From positions 67,938 to 131,937 of the forward strand of contig DBTU01000044.1 in NCBI GenBank assembly GCA_002307215.1: DNA of 64,000 bases, in the 5' to 3' direction. Positions 1 through 7,886 of the stretch are shown in pieces. Numbering within the stretch: position 1 is the stretch's first letter; each line of letters starts with the position of its first letter. The DNA is from Lachnoclostridium sp. UBA1308 (lineage in GTDB: Bacteria; Bacillota; Clostridia; Lachnospirales; Lachnospiraceae). The notes under the pieces were generated by a model. It saw only the letters and a list, made by a program, of their open reading frames with translations. It was not told the origin of the DNA and did not search any database. A program made the position numbers and the translations under genes.

Positions 1-54
1 CGCCGAAGGCGGCACATGGGAGCTAATGTAATATAGAAAGGAGCGAAAGACAAA

Positions 55-720
55 ATGAAACGAAATTGCAGTCTGGATGAAATATCTGACGGTAATCTAT
101 ATACCTGTGAGGATCTGGTCGAAGTAAGCTGTAACGGCTGTAAAGGTGATGCGATGTGTTGCCATGGAATGGGTAATACGATTATCCTTGATCCGTACGA
201 TATCTATCGGTTAACAACCAATTCGAACATGGCCTTTGAGGAATTACTGAAGGATAGAATAGAGCTAAACCTTGTGGATGGTGTGATACTGCCAAACCTC
301 AAGATGACGGGTGAGTCGGAAAGCTGTGCTTATTTAAATGAAAAAGGAAGGTGCAACATTCATTCCTATCGTCCCGGTATCTGTAGGATTTTTCCGCTTG
401 GAAGAGTTTATGACGATCATAGCTTTCAATATTTCCTGCAAGCCGATGAATGTCAGTATAACTCCAGAACAAAAGTGAGGGTCAGCAAATGGATCGATAC
501 ACCGGAGCTTACGCAATATGAAAAGTTTTTGACCGATTGGCATTACTTCTTAAATGATGCGGAAATCATAATAAAGAGCGCACAGGATGAGAAGTTGATT
601 AAAAATTTGAACATGTACTTACTGAATAGCTTTTTTGTTCGAACCTATGATAGGGACAACAATTTCTATCCACAATTTGAACGGCGACTAGAGGAGGCTG
701 CGAAGCTGTTGAAACGGTAA
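55..720 (+). CDS. YkgJ family cysteine cluster protein
   Basis: This 221-residue protein belongs to the YkgJ (CxxCxxxCC) family, whose members are thought to bind a zinc or iron-sulphur centre but have no settled function. Visible cysteines are C26, C29, C35 and C36 in the N-terminal cluster, then C91, C100 and C110 in the second cluster (CAYLNEKGRC followed by RPGIC and a FPLGR stretch), the usual family pattern. Two more cysteines, C5 and C18, precede the first cluster. The ATG is preceded by an AAGGAG-type site about 11 nt upstream. There is no signal peptide or membrane segment, so it should be cytoplasmic. It is followed by a 200-nt gap and a separate promoter, so it looks monocistronic or the end of an operon that starts outside the window. 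Family assignment is firm; biological role is unknown. Confidence 0.85.
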   Translation: MKRNCSLDEISDGNLYTCEDLVEVSCNGCKGDAMCCHGMGNTIILDPYDIYRLTTNSNMAFEELLKDRIELNLVDGVILPNLKMTGESESCAYLNEKGRCNIHSYRPGICRIFPLGRVYDDHSFQYFLQADECQYNSRTKVRVSKWIDTPELTQYEKFLTDWHYFLNDAEIIIKSAQDEKLIKNLNMYLLNSFFVRTYDRDNNFYPQFERRLEEAAKLLKR

Positions 721-851
721 GAGAGCAGGAGAAGGTTAATTGTCAGAAAACCGTTTGTAATACCACGGTCATGATTTTTGGAATTAGACTGATTGAAAGA
801 GATGATTAATGATTGAAACACATGAAAAATAAAAATACGAAAGATACTACA

Positions 852-880
852 TGGAAATGATGCGATGAAAATGATATAAT
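852..880 (+). promoter_or_regulatory. Putative sigma-A promoter of the MFS gene
   Basis: A perfect TATAAT at 875-880 is preceded by the extended -10 dinucleotide TG (872-873) and, 17 nt upstream, by a weak -35 TGGAAA (852-857, 4 of 6). It lies 41 nt before the MFS start. The extended -10 compensates for the weak -35. Confidence 0.5.
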
Positions 881-920
881 CTCCTATGATTCATATCTTT
901 GACGCAGCTTGGAGGATTAT

Positions 921-2108
921 ATGTTGTATATATTGCTTTTAATCATTATTTACATATCGTTTATCAGTCTTGGATTGCCGGATTCCCTTCTGGGATCTGC
1001 TTGGCCATCCATGTATAGTGGGATCGGTGTTCCGATTTCTTATGCGGGAATCATTGCCGCGATTACAGCCGGATTTACCATTTTAAGCAGCCTATTGTCG
1101 GCAAGACTTATCAAAAAGCTGGGTACCGGAACAGTAACGATGATCAGCGTGTTTATGACAGCCGGAGCATTATTTGGATTTTCCGTAAGTCATAATTTCG
1201 TTGTGCTGTGCTTTTTGTCGATACCGCTCGGGCTTGGGGCAGGCTGTGTGGATACGGCACTGAATAATTATGTGGCACTTTATTATAAAGCGAGGCATAT
1301 GAGCTGGCTCCACTGCTTCTGGGGAGTCGGAGCTACGATAGGCCCGATTATTATGTCCTACTGGCTGATTCATGGCAGATGGAATCTGGGATACCGAACC
1401 ATCAGCTTCTTTCAGATTGTCCTGGCATTTATATTGCTCATCTCGCTGCCTTTATGGAAGAAGGCCGGGGGAAGACAAGTAAATGGTATCAAAGTTGAGG
1501 AAGAGCATAAGGTGCTCTCGTTTATGCAATGTATCAGGATGCCCCGTGTAAAGTCGGCCCTGGGCGCATTCTTTTTCTATTGTGCGATTGAAGTTACGGT
1601 AGGCCTATGGGGAAGCAGCTTTCTGGTTGAAGCAAAGGGAATTGATGAAAAAACTGCCGCAGGATGGATTGCACTTTATTATTTTGGAATAACGTTTGGC
1701 AGATTTCTATCCGGCTTTATAACCATTAAGCTGAATCAAAAGCAGACAATTCATCTGGGAGAGGCTATCATGTTAGTAGGAATAGTTCTTTTGGTGATTC
1801 CCGGAATAAAGGTACTTCTTCTTCCTGGGCTATTCATGATCGGACTGGGTTGTGCGCCTATATTCCCTTGTCTGATACATGAGACACCAACTAACTTCGG
1901 CGCGCAGAATTCCCAGTCGATAATCGGCATGCAGATGGCATTTTCCTATGTTGGGACTACCATGATGCCCCCGATCTTTGGTTTTCTGGCATCAAGGTTT
2001 GGGTATGGAATATTTCAACTTTTCTTAGGTATAATGTTCCTTCTCATGCTTGTAGTAATAGAAATGTTGCATAAGGGAATCGATTACAAGGTGGAAAGTA
2101 ATATTTAG
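921..2108 (+). CDS. MFS transporter
   Basis: This is a membrane protein of 395 residues made almost entirely of hydrophobic segments, about twelve, separated by a central charged loop near residues 180-200 (KKAGGRQVNGIKVEEE). That is the two-bundle layout of the major facilitator superfamily. The stretch GLGAGCVDTALNN in the first half and the SYVGTTMMPPIFGFLASRFG-like segment near the end resemble the sugar/drug:proton symporter branch seen in Clostridia, but the substrate cannot be read from sequence. I start it at ATG 921 because GGAGG (911-915) precedes it; an in-frame TTG at 909 would overlap this site. It converges with the following SDR gene, with 14 nt between the two stop codons and no terminator hairpin visible. 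Class is firm, substrate unknown. Confidence 0.85.
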   Translation: MLYILLLIIIYISFISLGLPDSLLGSAWPSMYSGIGVPISYAGIIAAITAGFTILSSLLSARLIKKLGTGTVTMISVFMTAGALFGFSVSHNFVVLCFLSIPLGLGAGCVDTALNNYVALYYKARHMSWLHCFWGVGATIGPIIMSYWLIHGRWNLGYRTISFFQIVLAFILLISLPLWKKAGGRQVNGIKVEEEHKVLSFMQCIRMPRVKSALGAFFFYCAIEVTVGLWGSSFLVEAKGIDEKTAAGWIALYYFGITFGRFLSGFITIKLNQKQTIHLGEAIMLVGIVLLVIPGIKVLLLPGLFMIGLGCAPIFPCLIHETPTNFGAQNSQSIIGMQMAFSYVGTTMMPPIFGFLASRFGYGIFQLFLGIMFLLMLVVIEMLHKGIDYKVESNI

Positions 2109-2122
2109 TACGGGATTATTCT

Positions 2123-2854
2123 TTATATCCAGCCGCCATCCAGTCCGATGATCTGCCCGGTTAGGTATTCGTTCTTGTATGCCAAATGATACACGAGATC
2201 TGCAACCTCCTCTGCCGAACCTAGGCGGTCGGCGGGGATCTCATTGATTAACTGCATTAATTCCTCGTCGGTAAGAAAATGGTTCATCTCCGTATCGATT
2301 GCTCCACAGGCAACAGCATTGATCTGGATGTTGCTTGGAGCAAGTTCCTTAGCCAGAGCCTTAGTAAAAGCGTTCATACCTCCCTTAGAAGCGGAATACG
2401 CCACCTCACAGGAAGCTCCCACATTACCCCAGACAGAGGAGATGTTGATGATCTTACCATATTTATTTTTTATCATGTCCGGCACGGCGAGAGAGCAGCA
2501 GTTATAGACAGAGGTTAGGTTGGCTGCCATTACCCTGTTCCAGTCTTCGGGTGTCATATCGGTAAAAAGACCGACATAGGAAATCCCTGCATTATTAATA
2601 AGAACTTCCACGCTACCATATAGTTTTTTAATCTGACCAAATAATACTCTGGCTGTTTCGATATCACTCATATCTCCAAGAAACGCATGGCAGGAGACCT
2701 GGTATGATTCTATCTCAGATTTTGTCTTAAGCAAGGCCTCCTCATTATGGGCGCAGTTGATGATGACATTATAGCCTTTTTTTGCAAATTTAACGGCAAT
2801 GGCTTTGCCGATTCCTCTGGAAGAGCCTGTTATAAGGACTGTTTTTTTGTTCAT
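2123..2854 (-). CDS. SDR family oxidoreductase, FabG/YmfI-like (possible EF-P 5-aminopentanone reductase)
   Basis: This is a classical short-chain dehydrogenase of 243 residues. It shows the nucleotide-binding motif TGSSRGIG (9-16), NNAG (87-90), N111, and the catalytic Ser140, Tyr153 and Lys157 in YSASK. The length matches FabG-type 3-oxoacyl reductases. The stretch SSVWGNVGASCEVAYSASK is characteristic of the YmfI branch, which in Bacillus reduces the 5-aminopentanone modification on elongation factor P, so that role is a better guess than fatty acid synthesis; no fab genes are near. The ATG at 2854 is preceded on the minus strand by GGAG seven bases upstream. It is transcribed away from its neighbours, with its own candidate promoter. 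The SDR call is certain; the YmfI assignment is inference. Confidence 0.85.
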   Translation of the reverse strand: MNKKTVLITGSSRGIGKAIAVKFAKKGYNVIINCAHNEEALLKTKSEIESYQVSCHAFLGDMSDIETARVLFGQIKKLYGSVEVLINNAGISYVGLFTDMTPEDWNRVMAANLTSVYNCCSLAVPDMIKNKYGKIINISSVWGNVGASCEVAYSASKGGMNAFTKALAKELAPSNIQINAVACGAIDTEMNHFLTDEELMQLINEIPADRLGSAEEVADLVYHLAYKNEYLTGQIIGLDGGWI

Positions 2855-2901
2855 AAAGGTCTCCGATCCGTCGCTTTGTTTTTATTGCTACTTTGATTTA
2901 T

Positions 2902-2930
2902 AGTATACCACATTTTACACCGGTAATAAA
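2902..2930 (-). promoter_or_regulatory. Putative sigma-A promoter of the SDR gene
   Basis: Read on the minus strand, an extended -10 TGGTATACT (core at 2902-2907) has a weak -35 TTTATT at 2925-2930 with 17-nt spacing. The start of transcription would fall about 40 nt before the SDR ATG. Confidence 0.45.
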
Positions 2931-2946
2931 CTACTCCTTCGGAACA

Positions 2947-2975
2947 TTGATTAACCTATTGTATTATGATAAAAT
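2947..2975 (+). promoter_or_regulatory. Putative sigma-A promoter of the LCP-like gene
   Basis: TTGATT (2947-2952) and TAAAAT (2970-2975) are separated by exactly 17 nt, and TG at 2967-2968 makes an extended -10. The promoter sits 25 nt before the start codon at 3000 and is back to back with the SDR promoter. Confidence 0.6.
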
Positions 2976-2999
2976 GATGAAAAGATAAGAGGTGGTTCT

Positions 3000-3833
3000 A
3001 TGAAACGCAGAGCGGGTAGTATGTTTCTCAAAATATTTATCAGATCATTTTTAATGATTGCGGTCTTGTTAATAACAGGGGTAATAAGCTACAAAACTGC
3101 CTTACATTATTGGCAACCGAAAAGTGAAGAAGCTACGAGGACAGCATATCAGGTGGATACCACACCGGACGGCATAGTGAAAGAAGACAAAGAAGGAATA
3201 TCTAAGAATTTAATTTATTGTTATGAGGAAGATACAGAAAAAATAACAAAGTTGATACTTGAAATGTTTGACAGCGAAGATAATAAGATGACATATATAA
3301 CGATTCCAGAAAAAACACAATTGACTCTGTCTAATAACTTATATCAGAAGCTGATTCTTGATGATCCGGAAATACCACAGATTCTGAAGCTTACAACGAT
3401 TACAGAATATCTTGACCATGATAGGGCATTTAGTGATGAGTTATTGATCGTGGAGGAGTTGCTTGGAACAGACATTAATTACTATACGGCAGTTCCAAAG
3501 GACACCTATGATACGATATTTAAGGAAAAGTACATAGAACAATCCGACAAATACGATGCTGTCGCTATGGAAATCTTCACCGGTGATTATAAAAAATTAT
3601 TGAAAACTCTGAAAACAGAAGATAAATTAAAAGCTTATATTGAGGAGATTTATCCGAAGATATATACGAACCTTCCCTTGGAGGATAAACTTAGCTTCTT
3701 GGACAGCTACTTTGCCACAGGGCTCAGTGATATAACCTTTAAACTGCTTCCGGGTGAGAATTTAAACAGTGCCTATATCATAGATCCGGAATCAACCAAA
3801 CAGCAGCTGGAGGAGTTTTCAGGTATTGATTAA
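3000..3833 (+). CDS. Membrane-anchored protein with divergent LCP (LytR-CpsA-Psr)-like domain
   Basis: The 277-residue protein has a short basic N-terminus and one membrane segment (about residues 10-28), so most of it should lie outside the membrane. The region from residue 70 onward follows the outline of the LytR-CpsA-Psr domain, which transfers polyprenyl-linked polymers to the cell wall: an ITIPEKT stretch where the family has a SIPRDT-type motif, then a YYTAVPKDTYDTIF-like strand-loop. The arginines that bind the pyrophosphate in active LCP enzymes are not conserved at the positions I can align, so it may be a regulatory or inactive relative. The start is set by GAGGTGG at 2989-2995. 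It stands alone between a promoter and the next gene. The LCP relation is a moderate-confidence reading; if wrong, it is a membrane-anchored protein of unknown function. Confidence 0.5.
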   Translation: MKRRAGSMFLKIFIRSFLMIAVLLITGVISYKTALHYWQPKSEEATRTAYQVDTTPDGIVKEDKEGISKNLIYCYEEDTEKITKLILEMFDSEDNKMTYITIPEKTQLTLSNNLYQKLILDDPEIPQILKLTTITEYLDHDRAFSDELLIVEELLGTDINYYTAVPKDTYDTIFKEKYIEQSDKYDAVAMEIFTGDYKKLLKTLKTEDKLKAYIEEIYPKIYTNLPLEDKLSFLDSYFATGLSDITFKLLPGENLNSAYIIDPESTKQQLEEFSGID

Positions 3834-3883
3834 AGATTACAGTTCGTTCCGATTTCAAGATGAATAAACCCTTGCCGAAATGT

Positions 3884-3904
3884 ATACCATACAAATAATG
3901 GTAT
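3884..3904 (+). other. Small inverted repeat between the LCP-like and YitT genes
   Basis: ATACCAT and ATGGTAT form a perfect 7-bp inverted repeat around a 7-nt centre, 29 nt before the YitT start. There is no T-run after it, so it is not a normal terminator; an operator is possible but unsupported. Confidence 0.3.
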
Positions 3905-3932
3905 TCGTTGTAGTGGACAAGGAGTTGATTTG

Positions 3933-4808
3933 TTGAAAATCAAGAATAAAAAGGTATTACTGATAAGGAGATATCTCATTATCATGTTAGGAGCAATCCT
4001 TATGGCAGTGTCAGTTAATGTGATTTATGAACCGATGGGCCTTGTAACAGGAGGAGTATCCGGACTTGCTATAGCGGTTAAATCTTTAACAGAAGGATTG
4101 ATGCCCGGAGGATTCCCAATCTGGCTTTTTACTATAGTCAGCAATATATTTTTGTTTATTTTTTCTGCCCGAAAGAAGGGGTTTAAATTCCTTCTGCCAA
4201 CAGTCTTCGGAACAGCTGTTTTTATTCTGGCACTGATGGCTGTTCCGATATATGATCTGGGGATTGATGATTATCTTCTCGGAGCGATTCTTGGTGGGGT
4301 TATTGGGGGAATTGGCATCGGCTTTGTTTTCTCGGAACAGGCGTCGACCGGTGGAACAGATCTTTTGGCAAATGTCATTCATATGACAAAACGCCACATT
4401 TCCATCCCGCAAATCTTAAATTTTGTCGACGGATTTGTTATCTTTATCGGTGCTATTGTATTTGGGCTTGGTCATGCCCTTTATGCAACCATTGCGGTTT
4501 TTATAACCTCGAAGGTTTCGGATGGGATTCTGGAAGGACTTAAATTTGCGAAGATGGCATATGTCATATCGGATCGATATAAGGAAATTGCAGATGCCAT
4601 CATGAATCAAATCGGTCGGGGTGTTACAGGTGTCAATGCAACCGGTATGTATTCCGATAAAGATAAGAAAATGCTCTTTTGTGTGGTCTCCAAAAAGGAA
4701 ATTATTAAAATAATTGAAATTGCAAAGAAAATCGATGTAAATTCTTTTGTAATCATCAGCGATGTGAGAGAAGTAATGGGTGAGGGTTTTATTGAATATA
4801 GACAGTAA
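3933..4808 (+). CDS. YitT family membrane protein (DUF161 and DUF2179)
   Basis: The protein is about 291 residues long, with five or six hydrophobic segments in the first 195 residues and a soluble C-terminal domain (about 205-285, GVTGVNATGMYSDKDKKMLFCVVSKKE), which is the DUF161 plus DUF2179 architecture of the YitT family. The motif NVIYEPMGLVTGGVSGLAI near the N-terminus and SEQASTGGTDLLANVI in the middle are typical. Transport has been suggested for the family, but the substrate is not established. Two TTG codons (3930 and 3933) can serve as start; 3933 is favoured because AAGGAG (3919-3924) lies 8 nt before it. A 188-nt gap separates it from the ABC ATPase gene. Confidence 0.85.
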   Translation: MKIKNKKVLLIRRYLIIMLGAILMAVSVNVIYEPMGLVTGGVSGLAIAVKSLTEGLMPGGFPIWLFTIVSNIFLFIFSARKKGFKFLLPTVFGTAVFILALMAVPIYDLGIDDYLLGAILGGVIGGIGIGFVFSEQASTGGTDLLANVIHMTKRHISIPQILNFVDGFVIFIGAIVFGLGHALYATIAVFITSKVSDGILEGLKFAKMAYVISDRYKEIADAIMNQIGRGVTGVNATGMYSDKDKKMLFCVVSKKEIIKIIEIAKKIDVNSFVIISDVREVMGEGFIEYRQ

Positions 4809-4996
4809 TTTTATCTGTAATTTAACGTATTATCGGTAAATCTACTTTTTTTTATATCAGATATACAAATTATACAAAAGGGCAAATTTTATTTTGTTAA
4901 AATGGGATATGGTACTACTTGTGCAAATAGTGTATCATTACAAATGAAGTAAAAGTACAAGAATGCAGGAAACCAAGAATATTAGGAGGATATATA

Positions 4997-6112
4997 ATGG
5001 CAAGTTTATCATTAAAAAACATATGCAAGCAATATCCGAACGGAGTAGTAGCAGTAAAAGACTTTAATCTTGAAATAGCAGATAGAGAGTTTATCATCTT
5101 CGTAGGACCATCTGGTTGCGGCAAGTCAACAACACTGCGTATGATTGCAGGATTAGAAGAAATTTCACAGGGTGAGCTTTGGATCGCAGAAAAAATGGTT
5201 AATGATGTTGAACCAAAGGACAGAGATATCGCGATGGTATTCCAGAACTACGCATTATATCCCCATATGTCAGTTTTCGATAATATGGCATTTGGTTTAA
5301 AATTAAGAAAAGTTCCTAAGGATCAGATTGACAAGCAAGTAAAAGAAGCTGCTACAATCCTTGGTATTGAGCATTTATTAGACCGTAAGCCGAAGGCTCT
5401 TTCCGGTGGTCAGAGACAGCGTGTTGCAATGGGTCGTGCTATCGTTCGTAATCCTAAGGTATTCCTTATGGATGAGCCCTTATCAAACCTTGATGCTAAG
5501 CTGAGAGTACAGATGCGTATTGAGATCTCCAAGTTACATCAGAGACTTCAGACCACTATTATTTATGTAACACATGATCAGACAGAGGCTATGACACTTG
5601 GTACCAGAATCGTTGTTATGAAGGATGGTTTGGTTCAGCAGGTAGATACACCTCAGGTATTGTATGATAAGCCTATCAATTTATTCGTGGCAGGATTCAT
5701 GGGATCACCTCAAATGAACATGATTGATGCTACTATCGCTAAGAAGGGTACCGATCTTTATGCTACCTTTGGCGCTAACGCAGTAAAGATTCCGGAAGGA
5801 AAAGCTAAGAAACTTATCGATGGTGGTTACGAAGGTAAGACTATTGTAATCGGTATTCGTCCTGAGGATATTCATGATGAAGAAATGTTCTTAAGCAGTT
5901 CTCCTGACAGCGTCATTGAAGCAACCGTAAAAGTATACGAGTTGTTAGGTGCGGAAGTATTCTTATACTTCACTGTTGATGAGTCATTAGAAATAACAGC
6001 ACGTGTTAATCCTCGTACAACAGCAAGACCTGATGATACATTAAAGATTGCTTTTGATATGTCCAAACTGCATATGTTCGATAAAGAAACAGAGCAGGTT
6101 ATCAGCAACTAA
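4997..6112 (+). CDS. ugpC: ABC transporter ATP-binding protein, UgpC/MsmX type (multi-sugar import ATPase)
   Basis: This is a full-length 371-residue sugar-import ATPase. It has Walker A GPSGCGKST (37-45), Q-loop Gln83, signature LSGGQ (135-139), Walker B VFLMDE (155-160), a switch His in the YVTHDQ motif near 191, and a C-terminal OB/TOBE region (about 240-360) typical of the UgpC/MalK/MsmX group. No permease or binding protein gene is nearby. This is the usual situation for MsmX-type ATPases in Firmicutes, which energise several carbohydrate importers encoded elsewhere. AGGAGG at 4984-4989 with 7-nt spacing fixes the start. Codon use looks optimised (many GGT, CGT and AAC codons compared with neighbours), suggesting high expression. 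A strong terminator follows. The CdaR-type regulator gene downstream may be related in function but is separated by 555 nt. Confidence 0.9.
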   Translation: MASLSLKNICKQYPNGVVAVKDFNLEIADREFIIFVGPSGCGKSTTLRMIAGLEEISQGELWIAEKMVNDVEPKDRDIAMVFQNYALYPHMSVFDNMAFGLKLRKVPKDQIDKQVKEAATILGIEHLLDRKPKALSGGQRQRVAMGRAIVRNPKVFLMDEPLSNLDAKLRVQMRIEISKLHQRLQTTIIYVTHDQTEAMTLGTRIVVMKDGLVQQVDTPQVLYDKPINLFVAGFMGSPQMNMIDATIAKKGTDLYATFGANAVKIPEGKAKKLIDGGYEGKTIVIGIRPEDIHDEEMFLSSSPDSVIEATVKVYELLGAEVFLYFTVDESLEITARVNPRTTARPDDTLKIAFDMSKLHMFDKETEQVISN

Positions 6113-6128
6113 GATTATTAATATAATG

Positions 6129-6155
6129 AAAGGGACACGAAAGTGTCCCTTTTTA
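6129..6155 (+). terminator. Rho-independent terminator of the ABC ATPase gene
   Basis: AGGGACAC (6131-6138) and GTGTCCCT (6143-6150) form a perfect 8-bp stem, extended by flanking A/T pairs, with a GAAA tetraloop and a following T-run. It lies 16 nt after the stop codon. Confidence 0.9.
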
Positions 6156-6157
6156 TG

Positions 6158-6415
6158 GTGCGCCCGTCGGGCGCACCAGTTCTAGTTTTGGCTAGGACTA
6201 TTTTGCATATTAAGAACAGCGGTCAAGATGCGGAGCAAAAACGGACGGGGAGTTATGAAAGCAAGGTTTCTCTGGGGTTGAAAGCGATAGCATTTCATAA
6301 ATAATTTGCCATTACCTAATCATTCAATACAAAAACTACAACTGGTAGGCCTTATGCATTAATAGGGCACGTGCGGTTTGATAAGGGGGCAACCTAGAAA
6401 TAGGCTGCCCTACTT
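6158..6415 (+). mobile_element. Degenerate group II intron remnant without reverse transcriptase
   Basis: The segment begins with GTGCGCCC, the usual 5' end of bacterial group II introns, inside a perfect hairpin (GGTGCGCCC at 6157-6165 with GGGCGCACC at 6169-6177). Near its right end it has the domain V-like tract GGCCTTATGC, a short loop, then GCACGTGCGGTTT (about 6353-6380). After that comes a domain VI-like hairpin (GGGCA.CCTA at 6387-6396, loop GAAA, TAGG.TGCCC at 6401-6410) with the terminal CCCTACTTTAT. The whole is only about 260 nt and has no maturase frame, so domain IV and probably more are deleted. One base pair in the domain V stem is broken and the AGC triad region reads AGGCC, so splicing is unlikely. 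The left end starts 3 nt after the terminator tract, as in class C introns, which insert behind terminators. Boundaries are approximate. Confidence 0.55.
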
Positions 6416-6667
6416 TATTTCGTTTCAGTATACAAAAACATTTTAAAATGCCATATCAACAGGGAAAACAGGACGTGTCAGTACTGATTAAAACAATAGT
6501 TTATACAATAAACAAAATAGATAAGCTTAAAATTTGATAAATATACACTAAAGATTTTATGCAATATTCATAATATTAGTTTACTTATGACGAATTTGGT
6601 GTTAAAATAACTTTGAATTACATGAATTTTAAAGAAAAATAGAAATATAATAGTAAGGAGTGAAATT

Positions 6668-7756
6668 ATGATTTCCAATCAAATTCTTCAAAGCACTATA
6701 GACGGTTTAAAAGGGATCACACGTATCGATATATGCGTAATGGATACGGAAGGTAAAGTTTTAGCTACTACAATTGAAAATGCTGAGCAATATGAAAATA
6801 CGGTTATGGCATTTGTTGCATCTCCGGCAGACAGCCAGGCAATTCAAGGTTATCAGTTTTTTAAAGTATTTGATGAGCATCAATTAGAGTATGTCATTCT
6901 TGCAAAGGGTGACAGTGAAGATGTATTTATGATAGGAAAGATTGCCTCCTTTCAGATACAGAATCTTATGGTCGCATATAAAGAAAGATATGACAAGGAT
7001 AATTTCATTAAGAACTTGCTGTTAGATAATCTGCTGCTGGTGGATATTTACAATCGTGCGAAAAAGTTGCATATAGATACTGAAGCAAGACGGGTTGTTT
7101 ATATTATTGAGACGAAGAATGAAAAAGATGCAAATGCTTTAGAAACAGTAAGAAGTCTTTTCTCGGGAAAAACCAAGGATTTTATTACTGCCGTGGATGA
7201 AAAAAATATCATCCTTGTCAAGGAAGTAAAACAAAGTGAGACATATGAGGATCTGAACAAAACAGCTAAGGTTATTCTGGATATGCTTAATACAGAAGCA
7301 ATGACCAAGGTTCATGTGGCGTACGGTACCATAGTAAATGAGATTAAGGATGTATCAAGATCTTATAAGGAAGCAAAGATGGCTCTTGATGTAGGTAAGA
7401 TTTTTTACAGCGGAAGAAATGTAGTTGCCTATAATAATCTGGGCATAGGAAGGCTGATTTATCAGTTGCCGATGCCACTGTGCAAGATGTTTATCAAAGA
7501 AATATTTGAGGGTAAGTCGCCGGATGATTTTGATGAAGAAACGCTGACCACAATAAATAAGTTCTTTGAGAACAGCTTGAACGTGTCTGAAACTTCGAGA
7601 CAGCTGTATATCCATCGTAATACACTGGTTTACCGCTTGGATAAACTACAAAAAAGTACCGATCTGGACCTACGGGTATTTGAGGATGCAATTACATTTA
7701 AGATAGCACTTATGGTAGTAAAGTACATGAAATATATGGAACAACTGGACTATTAA
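6668..7756 (+). CDS. PucR/CdaR family transcriptional regulator
   Basis: This 362-residue regulator ends in a PucR-type helix-turn-helix (about residues 300-350: NVSETSRQLYIHRNTLVYRL), the hallmark of the CdaR/PucR family that includes sugar-diacid and purine-catabolism regulators. The middle region (about 135-260) has the GGDEF-like fold outline usual for CdaR proteins, and the first 110 residues look like a small sensory domain with no motif I can name. The start has TAAGGAG 8 nt upstream. The 250 nt before it, after the intron remnant, are very A/T-rich with no gene. A strong terminator follows, so it is a single-gene unit. In related genomes such genes sit near MsmX-type ATPase genes; regulation of carbohydrate uptake is a reasonable inference, but the ligand is unknown. 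Confidence 0.85.
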   Translation: MISNQILQSTIDGLKGITRIDICVMDTEGKVLATTIENAEQYENTVMAFVASPADSQAIQGYQFFKVFDEHQLEYVILAKGDSEDVFMIGKIASFQIQNLMVAYKERYDKDNFIKNLLLDNLLLVDIYNRAKKLHIDTEARRVVYIIETKNEKDANALETVRSLFSGKTKDFITAVDEKNIILVKEVKQSETYEDLNKTAKVILDMLNTEAMTKVHVAYGTIVNEIKDVSRSYKEAKMALDVGKIFYSGRNVVAYNNLGIGRLIYQLPMPLCKMFIKEIFEGKSPDDFDEETLTTINKFFENSLNVSETSRQLYIHRNTLVYRLDKLQKSTDLDLRVFEDAITFKIALMVVKYMKYMEQLDY

Positions 7757-7762
7757 GGCAAA

Positions 7763-7816
7763 GGCTGTTACAAAACAAGAATTCACAATATGTGATGTTT
7801 TGTAACAGCCGATTTT
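7763..7816 (+). terminator. Terminator of the PucR/CdaR gene
   Basis: A perfect 14-bp stem (GGCTGTTACAAAAC at 7763-7776 with its complement at 7797-7810) encloses a loop that itself contains a 5-bp TCACA/TGTGA stem, and a GATTTT tail follows. Confidence 0.85.
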
Positions 7817-7843
7817 AACACAGCATAATCTTTCAGCCGACAT

Positions 7844-7860
7844 CATATCAATATGATATG
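7844..7860 (+). promoter_or_regulatory. Palindrome upstream of the S41 peptidase gene
   Basis: CATATCA and TGATATG form a perfect 7-bp inverted repeat with a 3-nt centre, 26 nt before the start codon. It could be an operator or a small hairpin at the 5' end of the mRNA; nothing else supports either. Confidence 0.3.
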
Positions 7861-7886
7861 TACATAGCGGCAGTATGGAGGCGTTT

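Noticed and set aside
1..12. CGCC-GAA-GGCG hairpin at the window edge
   Set aside because: It may be the end of a terminator of a gene outside the window, but only four base pairs are visible and the context is cut off.
4890..4940. Sigma-A promoter for the ABC ATPase gene
   Set aside because: TTGTTA and TATCAT elements are present but at the wrong distance from each other; no pair with 16-18 nt spacing was convincing.
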